64,000 nt of DNA from Hyphomonas neptunium ATCC 15444 (GCF_000013025.1 NC_008358.1:1488001-1552000); one strand, 5' to 3'. Shown: positions 7,892 to 17,542, numbered from the stretch's first letter. The notes: generated from the letters alone by a model not told the origin. A program made the numbers and translations.

Positions 7892-10114
7892 ATGAAACCA
7901 CTTTCGATCCGTCTTGCGGCGGGCGCTTGTTCACTTGGCGTGATGGCATTCTGCGTGGCCACAGCCCATGCGCAGGAGACGATGGGGCAGGCGAGCGGGG
8001 AGACCGCTGCGGCCGCGGAAGCATCCCAGGAGAGCGCGCGGACGCTCGGCACCGTGACAGTAACCGCGCAACGCCGCAGCGAGAGCCTGCAGGACGTCCC
8101 CGTCGTGGTAACCGTTTTTGGCGCTGATGAAATTGCGGCAGCGCGCATTCAGCAGATCGACGATATTGTGACGCGCACGCCGGGGCTCAGTTTTGACGCG
8201 TTTCCCGCCTCCCAGCCGCGCCTTTATATTCGTGGTATCGGCTCAGGCGACCGCGGCGCGTCGGGTGATCCGAGCTCGGCCGTATTTCTTGATGAAGTCT
8301 ATCTGGGCCGGCCTTCGGCTGTGGCCTTTGATGCGTTCGATGTCGAGCGCATCGAAGTGCTCAAGGGGCCACAAGGCACCCTGTACGGACGAAATGTCGT
8401 CGGCGGCGCCATCAATGTGATCTCGAAACGGCCGGTGCTTGACAGTTTCGGGGCGGGCGCAAGTGCGACGGCCGGCAATTACGGTCGGCTGGACGGTGCA
8501 GCCTTCCTGAACGCACCGGTGGCTGGCAACACTGGTGCAGTGCGGGTCAGCGGCTCTTATCGCTCGAATGACGGCTATGTGGAAAACCCGTTCCTCGGCC
8601 GGGATGTCGACGACCAGGAAACGCTCAGCGGCCGCCTGCAATACTATGCCGAGCCGACCGACAGCCTGCGGATGCATATCACCCTCGACGGAACACGCGA
8701 CCGTGCCCTGGGTACGGCCAACCATGTCCTCGAGCTTGACGAAACTGATCCGCTTTCAAACTTCTATGCCCAGAATTTCGATCCCGATGTGACCTATGGC
8801 TCCGATCCGGGCTTCATGGAGCGCGATACATGGGGCGCGCGCGGCGAAGTAGCTTATGACTTCAGTTTTGCAACGGTGACGGCGCTGCTTTCCTACCGCG
8901 ATCTGGACTATGGCTTCGGCTATGATTTTGACGGCGGCAATCCGGACCCCACGTCGCCGGGCTTCAATGCCATCAATATCAGCGGAGGAAATGAAGAAAC
9001 GGCAGAGCTTTCCAGCCAGGAACTGCGCTTTTCATCGCTTCCTGACAGTCCGGTCACCTGGGTTGTGGGGCTCTATCGCTACAATCAGGATGTGCTGCGC
9101 ACGGACAGTCTGATCCTGAATGCTGACGTGATTGCTCCCATCGAGCTGTTCGATGCGTTTGTCGCTGATGCCGAACTCGACAGCCACGCCGTGTTCGGGG
9201 ACGTGTCGTTGCCTGTGACGGATAAGCTGACGGTGTTCGGCGGCCTGCGCTATTCCAGGGACGAGAAGACGCAGCGGGTTTTCAACACCGACAGCAACGT
9301 GCCTTTGCGGGCGGACGACCTGTTTGATGCAACCGCTTCGGCCGATTTTGATGACCTGACCTATCGCGCGGGCCTGGAATATCAGCTGACACCCGACCAC
9401 ATGGCCTATGCCAGCGTGTCGCGCGGCTTCAAGAGCGGCGGGTTCAACGGTGAGCCTTCAGATGCTGCGGCAGCCGTCACCCCCTTCGACCCGGAAGTGG
9501 CTGTGCAGTATGAGGCCGGCCATAAGAGCCTGTTTCTCGATGGCACCCTCATCTGGAACAATTCGGTGTTCTATGTCGACTACACCGATCTGCAGACAAC
9601 ACAGACCAATAATGGCGTCCGCATCATCACCAATGCCGGCGAAGCGCATATCCAGGGCTACGAGACCCAGCTGCAGGTGAGCCCTGCGACGAACTTCAAC
9701 CTGGCCGTGGCGTATGCGTATACCGACGCGGTGTTCGACGAGTTTGTCGAAGACGGCGTGGATTATTCGGGCAATCAGATTTCCAGGTCACCAAAACACA
9801 AGGTGACCGTGTCGCCTTCCTACACGCTGGCTCTGGCGAATGGTCCGGATCTGACTTTTGCAGTGGATTATCAGTACACAAGCAAGATTTTCGATGACAA
9901 CAACAACCAGCCTCCTGAACTTCGGGACGCGACGAGCTTCGTGGATGCACGGGTCGTTCTGGATGGTCTCGGCAACGGGATGAGCGTGTCTCTCTGGGGC
10001 AAAAACCTTACCGACGAGCGGACACGCACGTTCCAGGGCGGCTTCCTGGGGGCTAACTTTGGTGCGTTCAATCCTCCCCGCACTTACGGCGTCACCCTGT
10101 CCTGGGACTACTGA
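7892..10114 (+). CDS. TonB-dependent outer-membrane receptor
   Basis: 740 residues from ATG 7892, preceded by GGGAGGAG; an in-frame ATG at 7835 has no good site. The signal peptide ends at AHAQ (about residue 28). A TonB-box-like LGTVTVTAQRR is followed by the plug (IRGIGSGDRG, ERIEVLKGPQGTLYGRNVVGGAINV) and a barrel ending in an aromatic residue (VTLSWDY). LYGRN-(V)GGAINV is typical of the catabolic/vitamin receptors abundant in this bacterial group. It is followed by its own terminator and then by the AtuA/aldolase/transporter genes, so its substrate may be the compound those genes degrade. Confidence 0.93.
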   Translation: MKPLSIRLAAGACSLGVMAFCVATAHAQETMGQASGETAAAAEASQESARTLGTVTVTAQRRSESLQDVPVVVTVFGADEIAAARIQQIDDIVTRTPGLSFDAFPASQPRLYIRGIGSGDRGASGDPSSAVFLDEVYLGRPSAVAFDAFDVERIEVLKGPQGTLYGRNVVGGAINVISKRPVLDSFGAGASATAGNYGRLDGAAFLNAPVAGNTGAVRVSGSYRSNDGYVENPFLGRDVDDQETLSGRLQYYAEPTDSLRMHITLDGTRDRALGTANHVLELDETDPLSNFYAQNFDPDVTYGSDPGFMERDTWGARGEVAYDFSFATVTALLSYRDLDYGFGYDFDGGNPDPTSPGFNAINISGGNEETAELSSQELRFSSLPDSPVTWVVGLYRYNQDVLRTDSLILNADVIAPIELFDAFVADAELDSHAVFGDVSLPVTDKLTVFGGLRYSRDEKTQRVFNTDSNVPLRADDLFDATASADFDDLTYRAGLEYQLTPDHMAYASVSRGFKSGGFNGEPSDAAAAVTPFDPEVAVQYEAGHKSLFLDGTLIWNNSVFYVDYTDLQTTQTNNGVRIITNAGEAHIQGYETQLQVSPATNFNLAVAYAYTDAVFDEFVEDGVDYSGNQISRSPKHKVTVSPSYTLALANGPDLTFAVDYQYTSKIFDDNNNQPPELRDATSFVDARVVLDGLGNGMSVSLWGKNLTDERTRTFQGGFLGANFGAFNPPRTYGVTLSWDY

Positions 10115-10121
10115 CATCCTG

Positions 10122-10155
10122 CGGGAGGCGCCTGACGCGCCTCCCGTTTTTTTTT
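10122..10155 (+). terminator. Rho-independent terminator
   Basis: A perfect 10-bp stem (CGGGAGGCGC at 10122-10131 with GCGCCTCCCG at 10137-10146), a 5-nt loop and nine consecutive T. It lies directly after the TonB-dependent receptor gene and separates it from the AtuA-like gene at 10175. Confidence 0.92.
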
Positions 10156-10174
10156 GAGCTAATTCAGGTTTGAT

Positions 10175-11554
10175 ATGAGTGAACAGCTGACACTGCCCAT
10201 TAAAGTGCTTGTGCCCTGCGGGTCATTGGGCGCAGGGGTGCGGGAAGAAGAAGTCGAGTACGGACTATCGCGGGGCGCGCACGCGATAGCCACGGATGCA
10301 GGGTCCACCGACAGCGGCGCGGCCTATCTGGCCACCGGGAAATCCAAGAACAGCCGCGGCGCCGTGAAGCGCGATCTGATGATCCTGATGAAAGCCCATG
10401 CGCGCACCGGCATCCCCGTTATCATCGGGACATCCGGCCAGGCCGGCGGGGACATGAACGTCGACTGGACACGGGACATCCTGCTTGAAATCGTCGCGGA
10501 GCTGGGCATCTCGCCCAGGATCGCGCTACTCTACAGCGAGCAGACCCGCGAGAGCATCAAGACGTTCAATACAGCTGGCCGCATCCGGCCACTTCCCCCT
10601 CTGGGACCGCTGGAGGACACGACGGTGGACGAATGCGACCATATCGTCGCGCTGATGGGCGTGGAGCCCTATATTGACGCGCTGGAGCAGGGCGCGGATG
10701 TTATCCTGGGGGGGCGCTCGACCGACCCGGCGGTGCTGGCGAGCTTCCCGATCTGGAAGGGGGCCGGGTGGGGTGCCTCCTGGCATGCGGGAAAAGTGGG
10801 TGAGTGCGGCGCGCAGTGTACGGAGAAGCGCGATTCTGCCGGTGTGCTGTTGAGCATCGGTAAGGACGGATTTGATGTCGAGCCGCTGGCGCGGGACAAT
10901 TACTGTGCGCGCGAAGGGGTTTCGGCCCACATGCTGTATGAGAATACAGATCCTTATATCCTGACCGAGCCGGGCGGGCAGCTTGATGTGACTCAAGTGA
11001 CGTATGAGGCGCTTGAGGACAATCGCAGCGTTCGCGTGACTGGCGCTGTCTGGAAGCCACGTCCCTATACGATGAAGCTGGAAGGCGCAGGCGGGGGCAG
11101 GTTCCAGACGATCATGCTGGTGGGTATTCAGGACCCGGATGTATTGCGGGATGTATCCGGATTTCATGACCGGTTTCTGGAAGCGCTGTATATGCGGGCC
11201 CGCCAGACGCTTCCGCCGGAGGAGCAGGACGATTTTCATATTTCCATCCGGATGTATGGCTGGAACGCTGTGGATGGCAGGCCGGTGGCGGAAGGCACGC
11301 CGCCGCCGCGGGAGATCGGCGTGGTGTTCATCGCCACGGCGCGCACGCAGGAACTGGCCAATGCCATCACCCATGCCTGCAACCCCTATTTCTTCCATTA
11401 CCCGGCCGTGATGGACAAGGAGCTGCCCAGCTATGGCTTTGCCTTCTCGCCTGCGGATGTACCGCGCGGGCAGGTTTACGAGTTCAAGCTGAACCATGTG
11501 GTCGAGGTCGGCGATCCTCTCGAACTGGTGCGGACCAGATGGGTGGACCTGTGA
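10175..11554 (+). CDS. AtuA-family protein (DUF1446 / acyclic terpene utilisation-type)
   Basis: 459 residues. It matches the AtuA/DUF1446 pattern: near the N-terminus LVPCGSLGAG and DAGSTDSGAAYLATGKS, then GTSGQAGGDMNVDWT, later DVILGGRSTDPAV and GGQLDVTQVTYEAL. The family is named from Pseudomonas acyclic-terpene utilisation, but most members have no proven reaction. The next gene encodes DUF4387; the two often occur together or fused, so they probably form one enzyme. First gene of a rightward set (AtuA, DUF4387, class II aldolase, transporter) with gaps of 37-65 bases, probably one transcript. Weak ribosome binding site. Confidence 0.85.
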   Translation: MSEQLTLPIKVLVPCGSLGAGVREEEVEYGLSRGAHAIATDAGSTDSGAAYLATGKSKNSRGAVKRDLMILMKAHARTGIPVIIGTSGQAGGDMNVDWTRDILLEIVAELGISPRIALLYSEQTRESIKTFNTAGRIRPLPPLGPLEDTTVDECDHIVALMGVEPYIDALEQGADVILGGRSTDPAVLASFPIWKGAGWGASWHAGKVGECGAQCTEKRDSAGVLLSIGKDGFDVEPLARDNYCAREGVSAHMLYENTDPYILTEPGGQLDVTQVTYEALEDNRSVRVTGAVWKPRPYTMKLEGAGGGRFQTIMLVGIQDPDVLRDVSGFHDRFLEALYMRARQTLPPEEQDDFHISIRMYGWNAVDGRPVAEGTPPPREIGVVFIATARTQELANAITHACNPYFFHYPAVMDKELPSYGFAFSPADVPRGQVYEFKLNHVVEVGDPLELVRTRWVDL

Positions 11555-11591
11555 GCGTGTACGGAAGAACGTCCTGGAAGGGAAAAGCATA

Positions 11592-11900
11592 ATGGCAAGG
11601 CTCAGAGAAGTTTCCCGGCATGTTCGCTCGAAGCAGGCCGGCCCATTCTGGGTTACAATGGATATCTGGTTTGATGGTCCCGGCAGTTTTGAGCGTTACA
11701 AGGCGAGCCCGGCGCTCTCCCCGGACGTATTCGGCCAGCTTTTCGGCACGGATCCGGCGCTTGTGAAGCATATCCCGGTGCCCGAACTCAACCTCGTGAA
11801 GATATCCTATCCCCGTGCAACACCGCAGGGCGGAATATTGGAGCGGGATATGCATTCTGGGCAACAATATGTGCGTCTTCTGGATATTGAGCTCGACTAG
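11592..11900 (+). CDS. DUF4387 family protein
   Basis: 102 residues from ATG 11592, preceded by GGAAGGGAAAAG; the longer frame from 11496 overlaps the AtuA gene and adds no homology. Recognisable family features are LREVSRHVRSKQAGPFWVT near the N-terminus and LVKISYPRATPQGGILERD towards the C-terminus with the closing DMHSGQQY. It is small, soluble and always a partner of AtuA-type proteins in my knowledge of the family. Probably the small subunit of the AtuA-like enzyme. Function otherwise unknown. Confidence 0.82.
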   Translation: MARLREVSRHVRSKQAGPFWVTMDIWFDGPGSFERYKASPALSPDVFGQLFGTDPALVKHIPVPELNLVKISYPRATPQGGILERDMHSGQQYVRLLDIELD

Positions 11901-11959
11901 ATCTGTCTGCATACCTGCCCAGTCTCAACCGTCAGATGTCAGACAGAAGGTTTTCTCAA

Positions 11960-12718
11960 ATGAACGCGACCGCCCGATCCGCTGAAATGTCCTGTTCGGA
12001 TGCTGAGTGGAAAGTACGCTGTGATCTGGCTGCCGCCTACCGGCTGATCGCCCTGTTCGGATGGGATGACCTGGTCTTCACACACATTTCTGCGCGTGTT
12101 CCGGGGCCGGATCACCATTTCCTGATCAATCCCTACGGCTGGTTGTTCGAGGAGATCACGGCCTCCTCTCTCGTCAAGGTAGATCTGGATGGCCAGAAGG
12201 TCGGGCCGTCTGACGCGATGGTGAATCCGGCCGGGTTCACCATCCACTCTGCGGTGCATGAGGCGCGCGAGGATGCCCACTGCGTGCTGCATTTGCATAC
12301 TGTCGACGGTGTAGCGGTGTCCTGCCTGGAAGAGGGGCTGCTGCCGCTCAACCAGACGGCCATGCTGCTGAATGGCCAGCTTGCCTACCATGACTATGAA
12401 GGCGTCGCGCTCAATCACGATGAGCGCCCGCGCCTTGTTGCGGATCTGGGCAGCAGCAATGTCATGATCCTTCGGAACCATGGCACAATGTCTGTTGGTC
12501 ATTCCGTCGCGGCGGCTTTCTCCTTCATGTATTTTCTGGAGCGGGCCTGCTCGATCCAGATCGCAGCGCAGGGTGGCGGGAAGCTCCGTATGCCGCAGGA
12601 CGACGTGCAGGCCGTTGTCGAGGCGCAATCCAAAAGCATGTCGCAGGCTGCTGACATGCTCGTCTGGCCGGCCCTGTTGCGCCGGCTCAACCGGGTCAGT
12701 CCTGGCTTTGATTCCTGA
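11960..12718 (+). CDS. Class II aldolase/adducin-family protein
   Basis: 252 residues from ATG 11960 (AGAAGG nine bases upstream); ATG 11936 is possible but lacks a site. Family features are LAAAYRLIALFGWDDLVFTHISAR near the N-terminus, the zinc-binding pair in VLHLHTVDG, and VMILRNHGTMSVG with the third histidine. Members are zinc-dependent aldolases, epimerases or decarboxylases of hydroxy acids and sugar phosphates. Within this cluster it would act on a hydroxylated carbon-chain acid. Its length and order are complete and no key residue is missing. Confidence 0.88.
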   Translation: MNATARSAEMSCSDAEWKVRCDLAAAYRLIALFGWDDLVFTHISARVPGPDHHFLINPYGWLFEEITASSLVKVDLDGQKVGPSDAMVNPAGFTIHSAVHEAREDAHCVLHLHTVDGVAVSCLEEGLLPLNQTAMLLNGQLAYHDYEGVALNHDERPRLVADLGSSNVMILRNHGTMSVGHSVAAAFSFMYFLERACSIQIAAQGGGKLRMPQDDVQAVVEAQSKSMSQAADMLVWPALLRRLNRVSPGFDS

Positions 12719-12783
12719 GCCACTCCTTCCGCTCGGCTGGATAACGATATCCTCAGAATACACATTTTAGGATCGGAAGAAAA

Positions 12784-14181
12784 ATGTCTGCCCCTGCAAA
12801 GAAAAGGTTCCGGCTACCGCTGCACCAGTTGCTGGCCTATTGCAGCCTGACGATCCCGATCACGGCCGTCGGCATGCCGGTGACGACCTATCTGCCGCCG
12901 CTCTATGCGGGGCAGGGCGGGCTGGGGCTGGCCACGATCGGCTTCATCTTCATGATCGCCCGGATCTGGGATGTGATCACCGATCCGATCGTGGGCGTTC
13001 TGGTCGACAGGTTTCAGTGGCGCCATGGCCGCAGAAAGTTCTGGATTGCGCTGAGCGTGCCGCTGCTGTGCGTCACGGCGTTCTTCCTGTTCATGCCGGC
13101 GAGGGGAGAGCCCGCGAGCGCCGGGGCGCTGCTGTTCCAGCTCCTGGTGCTCTATACGGGCTGGACATTCCTGCAGACCACCCACCAGGCCTGGGGCGCT
13201 GATCTGACGCCGGATTATGACGAGCGCTCTAAACTTTTCGGCTATCGCGAAATGATGAGTGCCGGTGGTACCCTGCTGATCCTTTCCCTGCCGGCGCTGC
13301 TGGGTGCATGGTTCTCGTTTGATGCGTATGGCGAAGTGGCCTCCATGGGCTGGTTCCTTGCACTGGTCCTTCCACTGACAATCCTGATTGCTTTCTCGCT
13401 CGTCCCGGACAAGTCAATCACGCCGGTCATCGCAGACCGCCCGAAGATGACGCTTTCGCAGATCCTGTCGGGCATGAAAGAGCGGGCAATCTGGCGGATA
13501 CTCGCCGTGGAAATCTGCGTGGGCATCGGCGTGGGCATCACGGCATCCACCTTCCTGTTCATTGCCCGCGGCGTGATGGGCATGGAACGCGGCGCGAGCA
13601 GCATACTGCTGATCTTCTTTATATTCTCCATTGTCGGCATTCCGCTCTGGCTGTGGGTCAGCAGGCGGCTGGAAAAGCACATCGCCCTGCAGATCGTCTG
13701 CCTCTATTCGCTGGTATGCAATCTTGCGCTTATTCCGGTGCTCATCTGGGGCAGCCTCTGGCAGTTCATTGCGCTTGTTGCACTGCTTGGCCTGAGTTTC
13801 GGCGCGCCGCAGGCCCTGCTACGCGCAATGATTGCTGACCAGGTGGACCGCGAGGAAGTGCGCACGAACATCAACAAGGCAGGCTTCTATTTTGCCTTCA
13901 TGGGCACGTCCTACAAGATCGGCCAGGCAGCCGCGATCGGGGTCAGCTTCCTGTTGCTGGCGCTGATCGGGTTCAATCCCGAAGTGCCGGAAAACCCTGA
14001 TCACCGGATGGGCCTGATCATGGTGTTCACGCTGGTGCCGGTGGTGATCTTTGGGCTGTGCATTCTCATCTGCCGCAACTATCCGTTGACACGGGACGTG
14101 CAGGCCAAAGACCGGGAAACATTGCGGGCGCGCGCTGCGCTCAAGGACGGTGAAGCAGAGGCGCCCGTCACCGCTGGTTGA
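12784..14181 (+). CDS. MFS transporter, GPH (glycoside-pentoside-hexuronide) cation-symporter type
   Basis: 465 residues with twelve predicted membrane segments. The first half holds the diagnostic IARIWDVITDPIVGVLVDR and WRHGRRKFWIA, and the C-terminal half shows FGAPQALLRAMIADQVD. This is the GPH/melibiose-carrier signature (D-x-x-x-DP). It imports a sugar-like or organic-acid substrate across the inner membrane with a cation. As last gene of the rightward set it is the probable inner-membrane step after uptake by the receptor at 7892. ATG has a usable site (GGAAG) eight bases ahead. Confidence 0.88.
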   Translation: MSAPAKKRFRLPLHQLLAYCSLTIPITAVGMPVTTYLPPLYAGQGGLGLATIGFIFMIARIWDVITDPIVGVLVDRFQWRHGRRKFWIALSVPLLCVTAFFLFMPARGEPASAGALLFQLLVLYTGWTFLQTTHQAWGADLTPDYDERSKLFGYREMMSAGGTLLILSLPALLGAWFSFDAYGEVASMGWFLALVLPLTILIAFSLVPDKSITPVIADRPKMTLSQILSGMKERAIWRILAVEICVGIGVGITASTFLFIARGVMGMERGASSILLIFFIFSIVGIPLWLWVSRRLEKHIALQIVCLYSLVCNLALIPVLIWGSLWQFIALVALLGLSFGAPQALLRAMIADQVDREEVRTNINKAGFYFAFMGTSYKIGQAAAIGVSFLLLALIGFNPEVPENPDHRMGLIMVFTLVPVVIFGLCILICRNYPLTRDVQAKDRETLRARAALKDGEAEAPVTAG

Positions 14182-14481
14182 TCCGGGCCCTTCGACCGCT
14201 TCAGGAAGCGCAGAGGTGCGCCGCAGCCCTGCCTGCCTGTTCGGGCGCCGCTATTCCCGAAGCGGATGCAGCAGGGCGGTTGTACGCGGATAGGGTTCTC
14301 GCTCAGATGCCGCCGCGTATATCCGCCTTGCGGGTCGACTGCCGAGGGACGGGTGGTCCGCAAGCTGATAGAGGCGTGTGCGCAGGCCGGGCCGTCTGTC
14401 TCGGCATGTGTAGCGAGGGGCCAGATAAGGGCCTTAAGCCCTCCTGGCGGAGCCTAAGGCAGCTGTCTGGGGTTTCCCTGA
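14182..14481. other. Intergenic region between convergent transporter and dehydrogenase genes
   Basis: Three hundred bases between two converging genes. I see no open frame with homology, no convincing hairpin with a T-run and no repeat. Confidence 0.6.
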
Positions 14482-15495
14482 TCAGCTTCCAGGCGCTGAG
14501 CGTCCATCGGCGACTATGCAGGCAGCGGGCGGATTTCCGCCATCAATGACTTCTGCCGCACACAGAGCAGCGATCCTGTTCGTACGGGCGAGGGCTTCAT
14601 GCGTGGAGGCGCCGGCATGAGGGGCGGCGATGACATCATGCCGTGCGATCAGCGCGTCGGTGACAGGCTGTTTTGACGGATCGCTTTCGCTTTCATAGAC
14701 GTCGAGTCCGGCGCCGAGGATCTGCCCGCTTTCCAGCGCGGCCAGCAGCGCGGTATCATCCACAAGGCCACCGCGGGCGGAATTAATGAGTACGGCAGAG
14801 GGTTTCATTCTGCCGAAGGCAGCCGCGTTGAACATATGGCGTGTTTCCGGCGTCAGAGGGGCGTGGACCGAGATATAGTCCGCCTCTTTCAGCAGCGTTT
14901 CAAAAGCCACATGGCGCAGGCCGAATGTTTCGATGTCTTCGCTGGCGAGGCGTGGGGCGCACACCAGGATTTCAGCCTCAAACCCGCTGAGGCGTCTGGC
15001 GAGGCTGCGCCCGATACGGCCGAAGCCGACGATGCCGACCTTGCGGCGGTAGAGTTCTGTCCCGACAAGGATGTTCCATTTGCCGGCCTTCATCGCGCTC
15101 TGGGCTTCCTGGAAGCGGCGGCCGATGGAGATCATCATGCCGATTACCTGATCGGCCACCGAGGCATCATTCCCGCCCGCGGCAATCGCCACAACCCGGC
15201 CAAGGTCTCTGGCCGCCTCGACGTCTACCTTTTCATAACCCACTCCCCGCCGGGAGATGACAGCCAGATCGGGAAGGGCCTCAAATACTGCGCGGGTAAT
15301 GCGCGCATGCCCGACAACCCAGCCGCCTGCGCCCTCCAGAAGCAGGCGGATGTCCTCCACATTCAGATCGCCCTCGCCTTTGCCTTCAGGCAGGTTCGGG
15401 AGGATGACCTCAATATTCCTGTCCTGCAGAAAGGCGATGGCCGCATCATCGAAGAATTTCTGAGTGACGACCACCCTCCGGGGAGGCTTTTTCAT
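14482..15495 (-). CDS. D-isomer specific 2-hydroxyacid dehydrogenase (phosphoglycerate dehydrogenase-like)
   Basis: 337 residues. The NAD-binding Rossmann motif is GIVGFGRIGRSLA. The catalytic triad is visible: Arg in NSARGGLVDD, Glu in DVYESES, and His in APHAGAST. It lacks the C-terminal ACT domain of long SerA proteins. It oxidises or reduces a D-2-hydroxy acid to the keto acid. It lies 21 bases behind leuD-like and is probably co-transcribed with the two dehydratase subunits. Together they could isomerise and then oxidise a hydroxy-diacid, the same chemistry as LeuCD plus LeuB but with a different dehydrogenase family. Confidence 0.88.
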   Translation of the reverse strand: MKKPPRRVVVTQKFFDDAAIAFLQDRNIEVILPNLPEGKGEGDLNVEDIRLLLEGAGGWVVGHARITRAVFEALPDLAVISRRGVGYEKVDVEAARDLGRVVAIAAGGNDASVADQVIGMMISIGRRFQEAQSAMKAGKWNILVGTELYRRKVGIVGFGRIGRSLARRLSGFEAEILVCAPRLASEDIETFGLRHVAFETLLKEADYISVHAPLTPETRHMFNAAAFGRMKPSAVLINSARGGLVDDTALLAALESGQILGAGLDVYESESDPSKQPVTDALIARHDVIAAPHAGASTHEALARTNRIAALCAAEVIDGGNPPAACIVADGRSAPGS

Positions 15496-15516
15496 CGGGA
15501 GTGTCCTTGCGTGTTG

Positions 15517-16122
15517 TCAGGCCAGCCAGGCGCGCGCGCCCAGATAGCGGGATTGGAAGGTTTCGATCTCAGTGCGCCACTGTAGCGTCATCCCGACCGC
15601 GTCGAGCCCCTTCAGAAGCATGTATTTACGCCGCTCGCCGATCCCGAACCCCGCCACGCCCCGCACCGTCTCGAGGGTCTGCGCGGCAAGGTCAATCGTG
15701 ATTTTATCGCCGCGTTCGCCACATTCGGTCAGCTGGCGAACGGTCTCTTCCTCCGCCTCGATGGCAAGCAGGCCGTTGCGAGCGCAATTGTCGAAGAATA
15801 TCCCGGCAAAGGACCGCGCGATAATCGCCCGGATGCCAAACTGGCGCAGGCCCCAGACCGCATGCTCGCGCGAGGAGCCACAGCCGAAATTCGCGCCGGT
15901 GACAAGAAATGCCGACGTGTTCCAGGGCGCCTGGTTCAGCACGAAATCCTGCCGGAGGGCGCCTTGCTCATCAAACCGCAGATCATGGAACAGGCCCTTC
16001 TCCAGGCCGCTCCGGTCAATGCCCTTCAGAAACGTCTTGGGCATGATCACATCGGTGTCGATATTGGCTGACGGAAGCGCCGCGATCACCCCGGATACGC
16101 GCTCGAAAGGTTCAGACGGCAT
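15517..16122 (-). CDS. leuD: 3-isopropylmalate dehydratase-type small subunit
   Basis: 201 residues from ATG 16122 (GGAGG six bases ahead); an upstream in-frame ATG at 16149 lies inside leuC. Swivel-domain features: ALPSANIDTDVIMPKTFLK near the N-terminus and GANFGCGSSREHAVWGL in the middle, then SFAGIFFDNCARNGLL. It forms a heterodimer with the LeuC-like protein, and the genes overlap by 11 bases, so translation is coupled. The pair belongs to the aconitase superfamily; the true substrate could be isopropylmalate or another malate derivative, since no leuA or leuB lies nearby. Confidence 0.86.
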   Translation of the reverse strand: MPSEPFERVSGVIAALPSANIDTDVIMPKTFLKGIDRSGLEKGLFHDLRFDEQGALRQDFVLNQAPWNTSAFLVTGANFGCGSSREHAVWGLRQFGIRAIIARSFAGIFFDNCARNGLLAIEAEEETVRQLTECGERGDKITIDLAAQTLETVRGVAGFGIGERRKYMLLKGLDAVGMTLQWRTEIETFQSRYLGARAWLA

Positions 16123-17542
16123 CAGACACCTCCAGGGTGCGCACATCACACAGATGCCCGGAAACCGCCGCCGCCGCCACCATCGCCGGGCTCATCAGAT
16201 GCGTACGGCTGCCCGCGCCCTGGCGGCCTTCAAAGTTCCGGTTGGTGCTGGAGGCACAGCGTTCGCCCGGCGGAATGATATCGTCATTCATGGCAAGGCA
16301 CATCGAGCATCCCGGCTCGCGCCATTCAAAGCCGGCCTCGCGGAAAATCCGGTCGAGCCCTTCGGCCTCAGCCAGGCGCCGGACCTCGCGGGATCCGGGC
16401 ACGACAATGGCGCTCACCCCTGCAGCGGCCCTGCGCCCTTTCACGATGCGGGCGGCGCCGCGCAGATCTTCCAGCCGGGCATTGGTACAGGAGCCGATGA
16501 AGGCATGATCAATCCGGATGTCCGTCAGGCGCGTTCCGGGCGACAATCCCATATAGCCCAGCGCGCGCTCAGCATCCCGGCGCCGGGCAGGGCTGGTTTC
16601 AAGGGCGGGGTCAGGAACGGCCTCTGAAATCGGCGCGGCCTGATCCGGGCTCGTGCCCCAGGTCACCATCGGTTCAATGTCACCGGCAGAGATTTCAATG
16701 CGGGCGTCAAACACAGCGCCGTCATCGGTGCGCAGCATCCGCCAGGCTTCCAGGGCCGCTATCAGCGCATGTCCCTTGGGGGCGCGCGGTTTGCCTTCCA
16801 GATAGGCAAAGGTCTTGTCGTCCGGGGCAATCAGCGCGCCGCGCGCGCCACATTCAACTGCCATATTGCAGATCGTCATTCGCCCTTCGATCGACAGGGT
16901 GCGGATCGCCGGGCCCGTAAACTCCACCGCATGACCCTGCGCGCCATCTGCGCCGATCCTGCGGATAACCGCCATGATGAGATCCTTCGCCGTCACGCCC
17001 GGAGGCAGGTGACCGGCCACCGCAATCTCCATATTGCGCAGCCGCCGGTAAACCAGCGTCTGCGTCGCCAGGAAGTGTTCGATGTCGGATGTGCCAATGC
17101 CAAATCCGAGCGCTCCGAAAGCGCCATAGGTGGTCGTATGGCTGTCGCCCGCTGCGATCACGAGACCGGGCAGAGCCAGGCCCAGCTCGGGCATCACCAC
17201 ATGTTCAATGCCCTGCTGGCGATGATAGAGATCGAACAGTTCGATGCCGAATTCTTTGCAGTTGCTGACGAAATAAGACATCTGCAGATCATCGGCCTGC
17301 ACGCGCGGTAAGGCGATCCGTTCGGGCCGCGTGGAGTTCACATGGTCGATGACGCCCAGCGCAGATTGCGGCCGGAACACGGCGCGCCCGGCGTCCCGCA
17401 GTCCGGTAAATGCCTGCGGGCTGGTATATTCGTTGAGCACGGTGCGATCGACATAAAGCAGCACTTCGCCGCCACCTGCATCGAGCGCCCGCACCGTGTG
17501 GCTGTCGACCAGTTTGTCGTACAATGTCCTGTATGCTGCCAT
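16112..17542 (-). CDS. leuC: 3-isopropylmalate dehydratase-type large subunit (aconitase superfamily)
   Basis: 476 residues, normal for bacterial LeuC. Iron-sulphur cysteines are visible in FIGSCTNARLEDL and in EPGCSMCLAMN. The substrate-site pattern GDSHTTTYGAFGALGFGIGTS is complete. With the small subunit it moves a hydroxyl between neighbouring carbons through an alkene. It is first in a three-gene leftward set with the 2-hydroxyacid dehydrogenase. Context (AtuA, aldolase and transporter nearby) argues for a catabolic paralogue, although a normal leucine-pathway role cannot be excluded from the sequence. Confidence 0.86.
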   Translation of the reverse strand: MAAYRTLYDKLVDSHTVRALDAGGGEVLLYVDRTVLNEYTSPQAFTGLRDAGRAVFRPQSALGVIDHVNSTRPERIALPRVQADDLQMSYFVSNCKEFGIELFDLYHRQQGIEHVVMPELGLALPGLVIAAGDSHTTTYGAFGALGFGIGTSDIEHFLATQTLVYRRLRNMEIAVAGHLPPGVTAKDLIMAVIRRIGADGAQGHAVEFTGPAIRTLSIEGRMTICNMAVECGARGALIAPDDKTFAYLEGKPRAPKGHALIAALEAWRMLRTDDGAVFDARIEISAGDIEPMVTWGTSPDQAAPISEAVPDPALETSPARRRDAERALGYMGLSPGTRLTDIRIDHAFIGSCTNARLEDLRGAARIVKGRRAAAGVSAIVVPGSREVRRLAEAEGLDRIFREAGFEWREPGCSMCLAMNDDIIPPGERCASSTNRNFEGRQGAGSRTHLMSPAMVAAAAVSGHLCDVRTLEVSDAV

